From CAYSCZ01 sp051155775 (GTDB lineage Bacteria; Bacteroidota; Bacteroidia; Cytophagales; Cyclobacteriaceae), in NCBI GenBank assembly GCA_051155775.1, contig DAXETV010000036.1, positions 16,022 through 80,021 on the forward strand: 64,000 nt of DNA, written 5' to 3'. The notes under the pieces were generated by a model. The model had not been told where the DNA came from. It saw only the letters and a list, made by a program, of their open reading frames with translations, and did no database searches. A program made the translations under genes and the position numbers. Below, one piece after another: positions 36,996 to 45,986 of this stretch (the stretch's first letter is position 1; every line of letters begins with the position of its first letter).

Positions 36996-38102
36996 CTATT
37001 GGATATTAATTGCAAAAGAAATGTCAACATCTGTGCCTCCTACAGTTGCATCAGAAGTGGCCGTTTTTAACCCCGGCTGGTGCTTTAATACAACCCTGAA
37101 GGTACCTGCCGATGAGCTGCCTGTGGTCCAGTTTGTGGACAATCCTACAGGGAAGCCATTTTCATCCTGGTCATTGTAGTTCAGGTCATCGTCTCTACTA
37201 TCGAAATTTCCGTCTCCAGATGGATCGGAGAATATGTCTGTAGTAAACTCAAAAAAGAACATATGCTCATCATCCTCTTCCTGTATTTCTGCAGTCACAT
37301 CTTCCCCTTCAAGCGTATTTGCCAGGGTAATGGCCATGTCATACTCTGTGTCGGGATCTAACTCAACGTCATCAATGGTAGGGTTTCCAACGCCGTCACC
37401 ATCCGCATCAAACCAGGTTGCTGTTATCGCATCACCACCTCCAGCTGGGGTAAAGGTCAATACAACCTCATTGATGACCTCCTCTTCTTCATTGGAACCT
37501 TCCACTATATTGATTGGAAATGTTATATCAATATCTGTGCCTCCTACAGTTGCATCAGAAGTGGCCGTTTTTAACCCCGGCTGGTGCTTTAACAAAATGA
37601 TAAATTCGCCGGTGGATTCTGTATGACTTCCAGCCGTCCAGGAAGTGGAGAGTCCTACGGGGAATCCGTTATCATCCACATCGTTGTAATTAATGGGATC
37701 ACTTCTGCTATCCACGTTCCCATCTCCAGAGGGATCGGCGAAAATATTTTCTGTAAAAGAGAAAAAGAACATGTGTTCGTCATCCTCTTCCTGTATTTCT
37801 GCGGTTATATCCTCACCCTCAAGCGTATTTGCTAAAGCCAGCGATAAAGTATATTCACTACCTTCTACGAGGTCAATTTGATCAATAGTTGGTACATTTG
37901 CGCCATCACCATCTGCATCAAACCAGGTTGCAGTCACCACATCACCCTCCTCCACAGGGGTAAATGTTAATATCACTTCATTAATTACTTCTTCCTCTGC
38001 TTCATCATCGATCGGTTCCGGATCATCATCGTCAGAACAACTAACAATGAGCCCTATACTAAACAAGAGTAGTAAAAAGAGTACTGATTTGTTTGTTTTC
38101 AT
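36996..38102 (-). CDS. Acidic lipoprotein with two tandem ~168-residue repeats
   Basis: 368-residue lipoprotein (lipobox 'LIVSC', Cys22, followed by a run of Asp). The mature part is two copies of one unit (about 40-203 and 208-368), each with 'LTFTP', 'TATWFDADGDG', 'LANTLEGED', 'AEIQEEDDEHMFFF', 'DPSGDGN.DSR', 'GFPVGLST' and 'LKHQPGLKTATSDATVGGTD'. DxDxDG loops suggest calcium or other metal binding. It lies behind the Fur regulator and TonB receptor, with a 244-bp gap to the receptor, and ends at a strong terminator. Similar lipoproteins beside metal TonB receptors are probably surface partners; that is inference. It shows 60-bp identity between copies. Confidence 0.82.
   Translation of the reverse strand: MKTNKSVLFLLLLFSIGLIVSCSDDDDPEPIDDEAEEEVINEVILTFTPVEEGDVVTATWFDADGDGANVPTIDQIDLVEGSEYTLSLALANTLEGEDITAEIQEEDDEHMFFFSFTENIFADPSGDGNVDSRSDPINYNDVDDNGFPVGLSTSWTAGSHTESTGEFIILLKHQPGLKTATSDATVGGTDIDITFPINIVEGSNEEEEVINEVVLTFTPAGGGDAITATWFDADGDGVGNPTIDDVELDPDTEYDMAITLANTLEGEDVTAEIQEEDDEHMFFFEFTTDIFSDPSGDGNFDSRDDDLNYNDQDENGFPVGLSTNWTTGSSSAGTFRVVLKHQPGLKTATSDATVGGTDVDISFAINIQ
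37029..37088 (-). repeat. 60-bp direct repeat, copy 1, within the lipoprotein gene
   Basis: Identical base for base to 37533-37592, 504 bp (168 codons) away in the same reading frame, covering the 'LKHQPGLKTATSDATVGGTD' block. Other equivalent stretches of the two units differ at silent sites. Confidence 0.9.
37533..37592 (-). repeat. 60-bp direct repeat, copy 2, within the lipoprotein gene
   Basis: Partner of 37029-37088. The perfect identity amid diverged flanks suggests recent gene conversion, or strong selection on this segment. Confidence 0.9.
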
Positions 38103-38302
38103 ATGTTTATCATTTGGTTTTAACTGTCACATGGATTTCTCATGATTGGTATTCATTTTAATATCACAATCATGTTCATTTCATGTGTGTTTATTATTAA
38201 ATTATTTAAGTCACTTGAAATATTTGATTAAAAATTCATTTGCGTATGGTGTAAAGTTTGCCCTGAATTTTAAATGTCGATTTCATGCTTCTATTACATA
38301 AA

Positions 38303-38317
38303 CACAATTTTATTGCA
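38303..38317. promoter_or_regulatory. Imperfect copy of the TGCAAT palindrome
   Basis: CACAATTTTATTGCA differs from the 36872-36886 palindrome at two bases of one half. It lies in the 244-bp gap between the TonB receptor stop and the lipoprotein gene, about 200 bp before the latter's start. A second TGCAAT at 38331-38336 forms an inverted pair with its ATTGCA (13-nt centre). Confidence 0.25.
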
Positions 38318-38346
38318 TATAATCAATAATTGCAATAGTGATGCTT

Positions 38347-40710
38347 TTAAAATTTATATTGAAGTGTAAATGAAAAATTTCTACCTGGTGCATCAGCAAA
38401 ATATCGTAAACGGTCAGTGTAGACTCTGTAAGAAAAATTTAAAAGATTATTTACCTGGAATTGTGCAGTCCATTTTTTTTGGTTGAATTTTATTTTACTG
38501 CCCACAAGCAAGTAATCATCGGGAGGCAGCATAAAATCAAAGATCTGATTTGGGTTGACTTCCGCATCTCCGGATCCAAAGTTTTCAGGCTCGATAACTT
38601 CCGGTGCATTCCATTGCTGTGCCGTGTACTTAAGATTTAAACCAAATGCCCAGTCCGCAATCGCATAGTTAAACGTATAATCAATGTTTAAGGGAGGGAT
38701 TTCTATTAAAGCTTGTTGGTTTTCAGTTTCTCTTGCGTAAACGTAAGAAATCTTAGCCTCCGAAGAAAACCTTTCTGAATGATTGATTCGAATGTCCCAG
38801 TCGCTACCCAGAAAAAGTGCATTGGTTTGATCATAAATAAAGAAAGGGAAAGTACCCGCTACACCGATCGTAATGCCATAAGGCCTGAGAAAGATATAAT
38901 CATTAATTTGATTTACGAAGAATATAAATTCTGCGGTTGTCTTTGACTTTTGTACTTCAATCCCCGAAACCCATTTAAATCCTTTCTCTGCGGGAACAGA
39001 CCTGAGGGACTCATCGAAAACGCTATCTACAGGGGTATAAATTTCCGGATCCAGGTCGTACCTCCAAAGGCCAAATTGTATTCTGGAAAAATGGAAGCCA
39101 AATGAATACAGTTCAGCAACATTAGGAGGCCTCCAGGCTGATCCTATGTTTGAAAAGAGGGACAAGCTTTTATTGAGTTGCTTTCTAAAGCCAAGCGTGA
39201 AAGTGCCATTGGAATAATTAACTGTATTGGAGTAAATAAAGGTGTCTCGAATGGTATCTGCCACGTTAAGCGATTGAAAATCAAACCGAGCACCTATTTC
39301 GAAGGTAGATTTTTCAAAATCAAGGGATTGAATGGTAAAAGCACCGATATTAAGCACATCATAATCTGGTACAAAATTGGCTGGGTTGGAACCCGGCTCA
39401 TTTACACTTTTTTGTGTAAAAAGCTGGATCCCCGAGCTCCCACTCCATCGACCTTTATCTGGCTGAACCCATTCGGATTCAACGGTATGGGAAAACAATT
39501 GCAGGTCAATGACGGGGCGATCATTTAATTCACCCCTTCTAACATCAAATTCCTTTCTGATATTTCTTTGAATGGCATATTGTATATTTAATGAATGATC
39601 ACCGAGAAAAAGCTCGAGGTTGGATTTAAGTAAACCATGCTCCGTGTCTTGTTGCGGATTTTGTATTTTATATGTTTCAGAAAATGTTGGTTGAGGAGTC
39701 CCCCGGTTAATTGCATTTTGCAGATCATCCAGATTTCCGACAATGGAGGCCCTCAAAATGCCCAGCTGCTGTTTAAAGTAGCTACCTGAAACCTGAAGGT
39801 CGAACTTAGGCTGATGAAGTATCGTGCTAAAACTTCCTCCCAATTCCCGTTTCCCGGTATTGGAAAGGTTATAATCAGGCGCTTTTAAATCACCCTGATA
39901 GGTACCAAAAAAACCTGCTTCCCAGGCAAACCGATCAAATCCCTGACCAATCTCCAGCTGGCTGCTAAATGCTCGCCCATTTGTTTGATAAGATGAGCCA
40001 AATGACCCGTATAATTCATTATTGAAAGAAAGTCTTTTTGAATTGTAAAGGATTACCCCTCCCAATGCATCTGGCCCGTATTTTACAGTTCCAGCACCTT
40101 TTACAATCTCTATTTGATCTACATGGGAAGGATCAATTTCAGGGGCATGTTCCTGCCCCCAAACCTGATAGGCGTGCCTGATGCCATCATTAACCACCAG
40201 GACTCGGTTTGAATGTAACCCATGAACCATGGGCTTAGAAACATTAGATCCTGTTTGTAAAAGGGATACCCCGGATATTGCTCCCGTTAATTCACTAATG
40301 GAAGTACTGACCGATGATAATTTATCTACCTGACTTTTTTTGATGGAAAGCGATATCTGCTCATTTAACGGGGAATCTTCAATAGTTACACTTTCTAGCA
40401 GACCGGATTCCGGAGCCAGGAAGATGATCGGCGATTTATGGTGAAAATGGTGGTGGTGAGTCATTGTTTTGTAACCCAAAAATTGCACTTCAAGATCTAC
40501 TTCATCTTTGCAAATTTCCGTCAACCTAAAAAATCCATCTTCATTTGAGACCACACCCTTATCACTATTTTTGATTTTGACAGTAGCAAAAGAAAGTGGT
40601 TCTTTAGTAACAATATCATAAATATGACCTTCCACCGTATGCTCACATTCCTGCGCAGAAACTGATCGGATAGTCAGAATAAATAAAAGAAAAAAAAATA
40701 TGTGCCTCAT
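38347..40710 (-). CDS. TonB-dependent receptor, probably for metal or haem
   Basis: 787-residue outer-membrane receptor. A signal peptide (about 1-19) is followed by a carboxypeptidase-D-like domain (about 22-105), a plug (about 120-235: 'SVSTSISELTGAISGVSLLQTGSNVSKP', abbreviated, 'VDQIEIVKGAGTVKYGPDALGG') and a 22-strand-type barrel ending 'FSFTLQYKF'. A His-rich stretch 'THHHHFHHK' near residue 88 suggests metal (zinc, nickel or copper) or haem handling. The gene begins directly after the Fur-family stop with no gap, so it is in its operon. The nearest analogy is ZnuD-type zinc receptors under Zur; the metal is not proven. Confidence 0.92.
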   Translation of the reverse strand: MRHIFFFLLFILTIRSVSAQECEHTVEGHIYDIVTKEPLSFATVKIKNSDKGVVSNEDGFFRLTEICKDEVDLEVQFLGYKTMTHHHHFHHKSPIIFLAPESGLLESVTIEDSPLNEQISLSIKKSQVDKLSSVSTSISELTGAISGVSLLQTGSNVSKPMVHGLHSNRVLVVNDGIRHAYQVWGQEHAPEIDPSHVDQIEIVKGAGTVKYGPDALGGVILYNSKRLSFNNELYGSFGSSYQTNGRAFSSQLEIGQGFDRFAWEAGFFGTYQGDLKAPDYNLSNTGKRELGGSFSTILHQPKFDLQVSGSYFKQQLGILRASIVGNLDDLQNAINRGTPQPTFSETYKIQNPQQDTEHGLLKSNLELFLGDHSLNIQYAIQRNIRKEFDVRRGELNDRPVIDLQLFSHTVESEWVQPDKGRWSGSSGIQLFTQKSVNEPGSNPANFVPDYDVLNIGAFTIQSLDFEKSTFEIGARFDFQSLNVADTIRDTFIYSNTVNYSNGTFTLGFRKQLNKSLSLFSNIGSAWRPPNVAELYSFGFHFSRIQFGLWRYDLDPEIYTPVDSVFDESLRSVPAEKGFKWVSGIEVQKSKTTAEFIFFVNQINDYIFLRPYGITIGVAGTFPFFIYDQTNALFLGSDWDIRINHSERFSSEAKISYVYARETENQQALIEIPPLNIDYTFNYAIADWAFGLNLKYTAQQWNAPEVIEPENFGSGDAEVNPNQIFDFMLPPDDYLLVGSKIKFNQKKWTAQFQVNNLLNFSYRVYTDRLRYFADAPGRNFSFTLQYKF

Positions 40711-41142
40711 CTAGTGGGTTTTCTCCGGGGACTGACATTGGTCACACATACCATGAACAATCAGGTTGGCACTGTTAATTTGTAGACCCGGAATTTTAAC
40801 AGGCGGGACATGTACGGAAGATAAGCATTTGATTGAGTTACAGTTATCGCATTTAAAATGGATGTGATCATGATTATGCGCTTCCGGCGTACATGTATCA
40901 TGACAAATACCATACCTGGCCACTCCGCTATCATCCGGAATTTTATGAAGGATTCCTTTACTGATGAATGCGTTTAAGGTGCGATATAAGGTTACCCGGT
41001 CGTAATTATCAAGTTGATTTTCCAAATAATGTGAAGATAGTGCGTAACTGGATTTTAGAAATAACTCCAAGACGTCCATCCTGCAATCAGTGATTCGTAA
41101 GGCATGATCTTTCAGAGTCTTTTTTAATTCGCTGTATTTCAT
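40711..41142 (-). CDS. Fur-family transcriptional regulator (Zur-like candidate)
   Basis: 143-residue metal-responsive repressor from ATG 41142 (MKYSELKKTLKDHALRIT); the frame runs on to 41193 without adding known sequence. Winged helix: 'ALSSHYLENQ', 'DRVTLYRTLNAFISKGILHKI'. The metal/dimer domain has 'HNHDHIHFKCDNCNSIKC' and the second Cys pair 'CDQC', the usual structural zinc site. It is followed with no gap by a TonB receptor bearing a His-rich loop, so it probably controls zinc or iron import. A TATATTTG -7-like box lies just upstream, with a TTGCAA half-site next to it, consistent with autoregulation. Confidence 0.93.
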   Translation of the reverse strand: MKYSELKKTLKDHALRITDCRMDVLELFLKSSYALSSHYLENQLDNYDRVTLYRTLNAFISKGILHKIPDDSGVARYGICHDTCTPEAHNHDHIHFKCDNCNSIKCLSSVHVPPVKIPGLQINSANLIVHGMCDQCQSPEKTH

Positions 41143-41148
41143 AAAAAG

Positions 41149-41156
41149 CAAATATA
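41149..41156 (-). promoter_or_regulatory. -7-like element of the Fur-family gene
   Basis: TATATTTG on the minus strand matches TAnnTTTG exactly, 7 bp before the ATG. No TTTG is found at the normal distance. TTGCAA at 41166-41171 in the promoter could be a half operator. Confidence 0.3.
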
Positions 41157-41368
41157 TGAAATACTGTTGCAAAAATGAATAGTGACTTTTCAATGGGTAG
41201 TCTATATTGAAATTTTATTTCTGACAGAATGATGCCCGTTATGATAATCCTTGCGCATATAAATAAATGATTATTGGCCCAGCAGACTATCAAAGCAAAG
41301 GTCAGGCCATCAATATCGATACTAGTCTGATATCAATTATTCTATCCTTTTGAGAGATTCAATCACCG

Positions 41369-42916
41369 CTACCAAGCCATTTTATATAATCTATGTTTAT
41401 CTGTTGCAAATACCAAAGGGATTTTTAAATGCATTTCAATGGGTAACAGGACAAAATCAATTTCAGGGTATGATTTGAAAATATTAAAAAAATCCTGCTC
41501 CCTTAATTTAGAAAAGTTATCATTTAATGTATGGATACTTTTTACTGGTACATCACCATTAAGCCTTTTTATTTTTTGATACCACCTCAAAATACTCTCA
41601 GGGCTTTGTGGAAGGTGCTTCCAGGACACCCACATGGATCGTTCGGCATTGATGTAAAAATATGATTGGCCCGGGGAAGTAAGAAAAGTGGCATTCTTAG
41701 GCGTATTATTTTTTATCCATCCCATCATTTTTTCATCAGGACATGTTCGGCTTTTTAGTTCTTGCTTGTTGAAAGTAATTTCCTTAATGCTATCTTTTAT
41801 TGGTTTATACAATATGCCTATGGAGCACGCTACTATAAAAACGTATCCAATAATTTTAACCGTATTGTAGATATAGGGTCTTTGATTTGCTTCTGGAAAA
41901 CGATGCAACATAGCCATCAATAAAATTATACCAGTGAATGGCAACATCACATCACTAAACCTGAACCAATAAAACCTTAAATATTGATTATCAAAGAAAA
42001 AATAAATTGCCAATCCGATAAGTAAAAGCCCGACGGAAGAAAGACCGTAAATGGCAATAAATCTTTTGTACCGACATGAATTAAATAAAAAGATCAAATT
42101 CAGGGATGTAAAAATGATCATCAATATTTTGGTTTGATTACTAAAAATGGGAAGGGTGTGATGTGGTAACCTCACATTAACATAGATATCCCAGGCCTGG
42201 CGGGCTAAATTTTCATCAACTGCAGTCACTAAATGATCATAAATAGCATAAATACCCATGGACGCGGCAAAAAGGTACACCGGTGTTAATACCAAAAGCC
42301 TTTTAAAGTAGGTTTTATCTCTGATTATGTCAATCAACAAAATGGGGAGTAAACAGATCAGATGATATCCACCAACGAGTAAATGAAAGGATAAAGCCAT
42401 ACCTGAGAAAAAAAGACCATATATTGGATCTTTCTTCAGAATAAATGTAAGTCCCAATATAGCAAAGCAGTAAGCAAAAACTTTGGTTTCCAGGCCTCCA
42501 ACAATCCATTCATCCACATCACCAAATCCTGTATGAAAAAGCCTGAGAAAAGCAATAAAAGTGAAAATCCTCAGATAAATATTCAGTTCAAGTAGTCTGA
42601 TCAACTTAAAAAAGGCCATTGAAAACAAAAGATAAGTGATCAGCCTGCCGGTAAAAATAGTCTCAACCATCCCAAACCTATCAGCAAAAAAACCGATGAC
42701 ATAGCTGAAAAGGTAACGATATGGTATATCCTGACTCAAGTAAGCATCACCGGGGATCCACTGCTCGTTATAAACCGACCTTGCGTATGGAATTATATCC
42801 ATTTCATTAAAACTGATATTAAAGCGCATGCATAAAAGCGTGATCAACGACCACATCAACAAAACTTCCAAAAAAACTGGCCTGGGATATTTAAGTGTAT
42901 TTTTCTGGTCCTTCAA
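41369..42916 (-). CDS. Polytopic membrane protein, unassigned (DUF6798/GT-C-like)
   Basis: 515 residues with about ten to eleven hydrophobic helices between residues 15 and 365, then a soluble C-terminal part of about 140 residues ('WIKNNTPKNATFLTSPGQ', 'RSMWVSWKHLPQSP'). This layout is that of polytopic GT-C-like or DUF6798 membrane proteins, in which the tail is extracytoplasmic. An acidic pair early on ('FNEMDIIPYARS') could be catalytic-type but is unproven. The start is TTG 42916, as ATG options cut into the first helix. It is transcribed alone and divergent from the next lipoprotein. Confidence 0.72.
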   Translation of the reverse strand: MKDQKNTLKYPRPVFLEVLLMWSLITLLCMRFNISFNEMDIIPYARSVYNEQWIPGDAYLSQDIPYRYLFSYVIGFFADRFGMVETIFTGRLITYLLFSMAFFKLIRLLELNIYLRIFTFIAFLRLFHTGFGDVDEWIVGGLETKVFAYCFAILGLTFILKKDPIYGLFFSGMALSFHLLVGGYHLICLLPILLIDIIRDKTYFKRLLVLTPVYLFAASMGIYAIYDHLVTAVDENLARQAWDIYVNVRLPHHTLPIFSNQTKILMIIFTSLNLIFLFNSCRYKRFIAIYGLSSVGLLLIGLAIYFFFDNQYLRFYWFRFSDVMLPFTGIILLMAMLHRFPEANQRPYIYNTVKIIGYVFIVACSIGILYKPIKDSIKEITFNKQELKSRTCPDEKMMGWIKNNTPKNATFLTSPGQSYFYINAERSMWVSWKHLPQSPESILRWYQKIKRLNGDVPVKSIHTLNDNFSKLREQDFFNIFKSYPEIDFVLLPIEMHLKIPLVFATDKHRLYKMAW

Positions 42917-43122
42917 GGGAGTGATTGTTGGTATGTATTTAACTCATCCAACATACAAAATTATTTTCAAACCGAATGAACTCATTTGAAAAGGGCAAAA
43001 GATTATCAATTTACACTTACACAATACATTATCCCTCTGATAGAAATTTTTATGTAAGTATTTCGATAAAACATTATACAAAACAAGTAAAATCAAAACA
43101 TTATAGTGCGTATATTTACTTA

Positions 43123-44415
43123 ATGAAAAAAGTTAATTATATGAAAACGCTATTAAAAACACTTCTGCTCTTGCTTTCTGTTTCTTGCATTCTTTTGCTG
43201 GTTTCCTGTGGTGATGATGATGACGACGATGATGTAACAACGCCAATTACCGTAACGGCCAATAACTTTTCGGTCACTGTAGATGAAAACCCTGCTGCCG
43301 GCCAGGTGCTGGGTACTGTCAATGCTTCAACCAACATGGGAAGTCTGACATTCTCCCTTTCTAATGAAAATCCTGCCGGTGCTTTGAATATTAATCCTGG
43401 AAGTGGCCAACTTACCGTAGCTGATGAAACACTGTTTGATTTTGAAGTGAACCCGCAAATCACCGCCGGGTATGATGCGGTTAATGGTGATGTTACGCAG
43501 ACGGCATCCATCACGATAACACTCAATGATGTTGATGAAGGAGGTAGCTCCACACCTGCTTTTGAATACAATGGAGCAACTCTGGAAATGCTTAATGGAA
43601 TAATTTTTGAAGACGGACCTTCCCCACTTTTACCTCCGGGGCCAAATACCCACTTCTCCCAAAACTATGTCATCTCAGACGGTGATATCTCTGGCAGCGG
43701 TGAAAATGCGCAATTCACAAACAATTCATATCTGTTAGATTTATTTTTACTTACGCCGGGAACATCTGAATTCCAGCTGGGCACATTTGATTTCATTCTA
43801 GATGGTGGAGATGAAGACTTTTTGTTTGATGCTATATTGTTTGATGGTGGCACTGATATACTTGCTATCGGCGGAGAAATTACAGTTTCAGGATCAATGG
43901 ATGACCCTACGTTAGAATTTTCCATTGAACTGGAAGACGGCAACACCATTACAGGAACTTACTCCGATGGATTTGAATTTGTCGATCTATACGAATTTCT
44001 TCAGGTATTTGACGAAAATTCCGTGATATGGGATGGGCCCAGCATTACTTTTACAAAAGCTGATGGCGTTGACCCTACCATGGAATCCAATCAGGATCGT
44101 ATAACCGAAAATGTATGGATAACCCGGGGTAATCGACAAGGTATTTATAATGCTGCAACAGAGGAAGGCTATGAAGATTTTTTTAGCCCGGAAGGCACTT
44201 TATGGGCTTTTGGTACCACAGAAAATGCAGCAGAACTAAGGTTTGACCCATGGGAAATTACTGTATTTTCATCACCGCCCGATATGGTTGGACAACCCAT
44301 GGTATTACATCTTGAAGAAGACAATATTTTTATAGATATTACTTTCACCGACTGGGCAATCGGTCAGGAAGGCGGAATGGGCGGATTTAGTTATGAAAGA
44401 TCCACGGCTCCATAG
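43123..44415 (+). CDS. Cadherin-like lipoprotein
   Basis: Exported lipoprotein of about 430 residues (lipobox 'LLVSCG', followed by a run of Asp). ATG at 43123 or 43141 is preferred; the frame continues upstream to 42976 with no plausible leader. Residues about 35-135 form a cadherin-like beta domain ('FSVTVDENPAAGQVLGTV', 'GSLTFSLSNENPAG', 'ITLNDVDEG'). The remainder is beta-rich and acidic, with 'NAAELRFDPWEITVFS' near the end and no known family. It is followed by a strong terminator at 44451-44482. Probably a surface binding or structural protein. Confidence 0.75.
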   Translation: MKKVNYMKTLLKTLLLLLSVSCILLLVSCGDDDDDDDVTTPITVTANNFSVTVDENPAAGQVLGTVNASTNMGSLTFSLSNENPAGALNINPGSGQLTVADETLFDFEVNPQITAGYDAVNGDVTQTASITITLNDVDEGGSSTPAFEYNGATLEMLNGIIFEDGPSPLLPPGPNTHFSQNYVISDGDISGSGENAQFTNNSYLLDLFLLTPGTSEFQLGTFDFILDGGDEDFLFDAILFDGGTDILAIGGEITVSGSMDDPTLEFSIELEDGNTITGTYSDGFEFVDLYEFLQVFDENSVIWDGPSITFTKADGVDPTMESNQDRITENVWITRGNRQGIYNAATEEGYEDFFSPEGTLWAFGTTENAAELRFDPWEITVFSSPPDMVGQPMVLHLEEDNIFIDITFTDWAIGQEGGMGGFSYERSTAP

Positions 44416-44450
44416 CCTACGCTCCTTTTGAGTTTTTGTGATTAAATATT

Positions 44451-44482
44451 AGGTGCTTGTAATCGAAAAATTACAGGCACCT
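44451..44482 (+). terminator. Rho-independent terminator of the cadherin-like lipoprotein gene
   Basis: AGGTGCTTGTAAT (44451-44463) pairs with ATTACAGGCACCT (44470-44482), 13 bp with one G-U pair, six-base loop, then ATCTTTTT. It lies 35 bp past the stop and also between the two convergent genes. Confidence 0.85.
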
Positions 44483-44499
44483 ATCTTTTTAAATAGTTT

Positions 44500-44742
44500 T
44501 TACTTCTTGATAAGTCCGGCAACAAACAGCACCACAATAGCACCAACCAATGCCGTGACTAATGATCCTATAATACCACCACCAATGCTTATTCCCAGTA
44601 AACCAAATAACCACCCGCCTGCGATAGCACCAACTATGCCTAAAAGAATGTTCCAAAGAATTCCAAAGCCTCCCCCCTTCATAATGTTACCAGCCAACCA
44701 GCCAGCTACAGCACCGATAAGTAAAAAAAGTATAAAGTTCAT
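44500..44742 (-). CDS. GlsB/YeaQ/YmgE family membrane protein
   Basis: 80-residue protein made almost entirely of Gly-rich hydrophobic helices: 'IGAVAGWLAGNIMKGGGFG', 'NILLGIVGAIAGGWLFG' and 'SLVTALVGAIVVLFVAG'. This is the transglycosylase-associated (GlsB/YeaQ) pattern and the complete usual length. It is associated with general stress in other bacteria. It converges on the preceding lipoprotein's terminator. Confidence 0.95.
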   Translation of the reverse strand: MNFILFLLIGAVAGWLAGNIMKGGGFGILWNILLGIVGAIAGGWLFGLLGISIGGGIIGSLVTALVGAIVVLFVAGLIKK

Positions 44743-44834
44743 AGCGTTATGGTTAAATAAATAAAAGAATAAACGTACTTACTTATGTATAAAATAAATA
44801 CCTACAACGATGAATAAATGATTAAGAATTCGCA

Positions 44835-45986
44835 TCAATTGGCAACATCCACAATAATGGGTTGGGGACTAAAGCACAAAATAAAAATGATCAACGATAT
44901 CCATCCAATGATTTTCCTGTTCATTGATAGCTCCCGGTCATCAATTACTCTGGGATGATAAATACCCAAAAATCTACCCAAAAGAAAAGCGAATAATAGC
45001 CAGCCGGAATAACCTTGTGCACCAGGGAATATATACAACGTTAGGTACTGCCCCACAAAAATGAGTGCAGCATACATTAATCTGTCCTTTGCATTTGGGG
45101 TAAAAGAATAGAATGTTAAATAAAGGAACCCAAGGTATAAAAGATAATTCGCAATTGTTAATGAATCAAATATGTAAGGATTAGGTATTCCAAGTCCTGC
45201 ATAAAAAATAAATATTACAAACAATACCCTTGAAACGACCTTGTGATTATCATAGCCAATAAGGCTGTACAAAATATGGCCACCATCTAATTGACCAATA
45301 GGTAAAAGATTTAAGGCTGTAAATAACAAAGCCAGGTAACCGGCCAAAAGATACGGGTAATGGATCATCTCAAACGGATGCGGAAAAACAGCCTGGTCCG
45401 GGACAAAAATATCTTTTAGTAGCATAAACAGCAGATTAGGCCCGAGCATAATACGTATACTCCCTTCATCCGCCTCCTGATAAACATGCTTGCCATACTC
45501 AGCCCCATACTGAGCATACTCAGGGTGTATCTGAAATATAAAGTCTAATGGTGGGAGATGGGTAAAACCATAAATCAAAACAGAAACACCGATTACAAAT
45601 CCCGCTAACGGTCCTGCGATACCAACATCAAAATATTCCTTGCGGCTCTTAATGGTTTCTTTGATACGTATCACAGCCCCACCCGTACCAATTGAAGGGG
45701 CGGCGATAAATCCTAACCATAGCGGGATATAATAAGGTAAGGTAACTTTAATACCATAATAAGAAGCAGCAAAGAAATGCCCGAACTCATGAACGGTAAG
45801 AAAAAGTAAGAAAGGAATTGAAAACCGTGTTCCCTGTACTATCTGGTTCCAACTTAGGGTTTGCTCCCCATAAAAAAGGTTTCTGCCAAACATCCATTCT
45901 GCCCCGGCAAATGTGGTAGTAACAAAAGTAATGATAAAGAGCAAGGCATGGATGGCTAATTTTCTGTTCTTTTCGCTGATATTCAT
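44835..45986 (-). CDS. Site-2 protease family membrane metalloprotease (M50)
   Basis: 383-residue intramembrane zinc protease. The active-site helix has 'TVHEFGHFFAASYYG' (HExxH), and the partner motif is 'NLLPIGQLDGGHILYSLIG' (LDG). Multiple transmembrane helices surround these, and an 'RKEYFDVGIAGPLAGFVIG' segment lies between. No PDZ domain is visible, so it is of the Bacteroidota cytosolic-type rather than RseP group. It overlaps the HAD phosphatase gene by four bases (ATGA) and is co-translated with it. Targets are unknown. Confidence 0.93.
   Translation of the reverse strand: MNISEKNRKLAIHALLFIITFVTTTFAGAEWMFGRNLFYGEQTLSWNQIVQGTRFSIPFLLFLTVHEFGHFFAASYYGIKVTLPYYIPLWLGFIAAPSIGTGGAVIRIKETIKSRKEYFDVGIAGPLAGFVIGVSVLIYGFTHLPPLDFIFQIHPEYAQYGAEYGKHVYQEADEGSIRIMLGPNLLFMLLKDIFVPDQAVFPHPFEMIHYPYLLAGYLALLFTALNLLPIGQLDGGHILYSLIGYDNHKVVSRVLFVIFIFYAGLGIPNPYIFDSLTIANYLLYLGFLYLTFYSFTPNAKDRLMYAALIFVGQYLTLYIFPGAQGYSGWLLFAFLLGRFLGIYHPRVIDDRELSMNRKIIGWISLIIFILCFSPQPIIVDVAN

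Noticed and set aside
41087..41293. 68-codon minus-strand frame overlapping the Fur-family gene
   Set aside because: It is out of frame with Fur, with no conserved features.
44453..44764. 103-codon plus-strand frame opposite the GlsB-type gene
   Set aside because: It is the antisense shadow of a well-conserved gene, Pro-rich, with no family.
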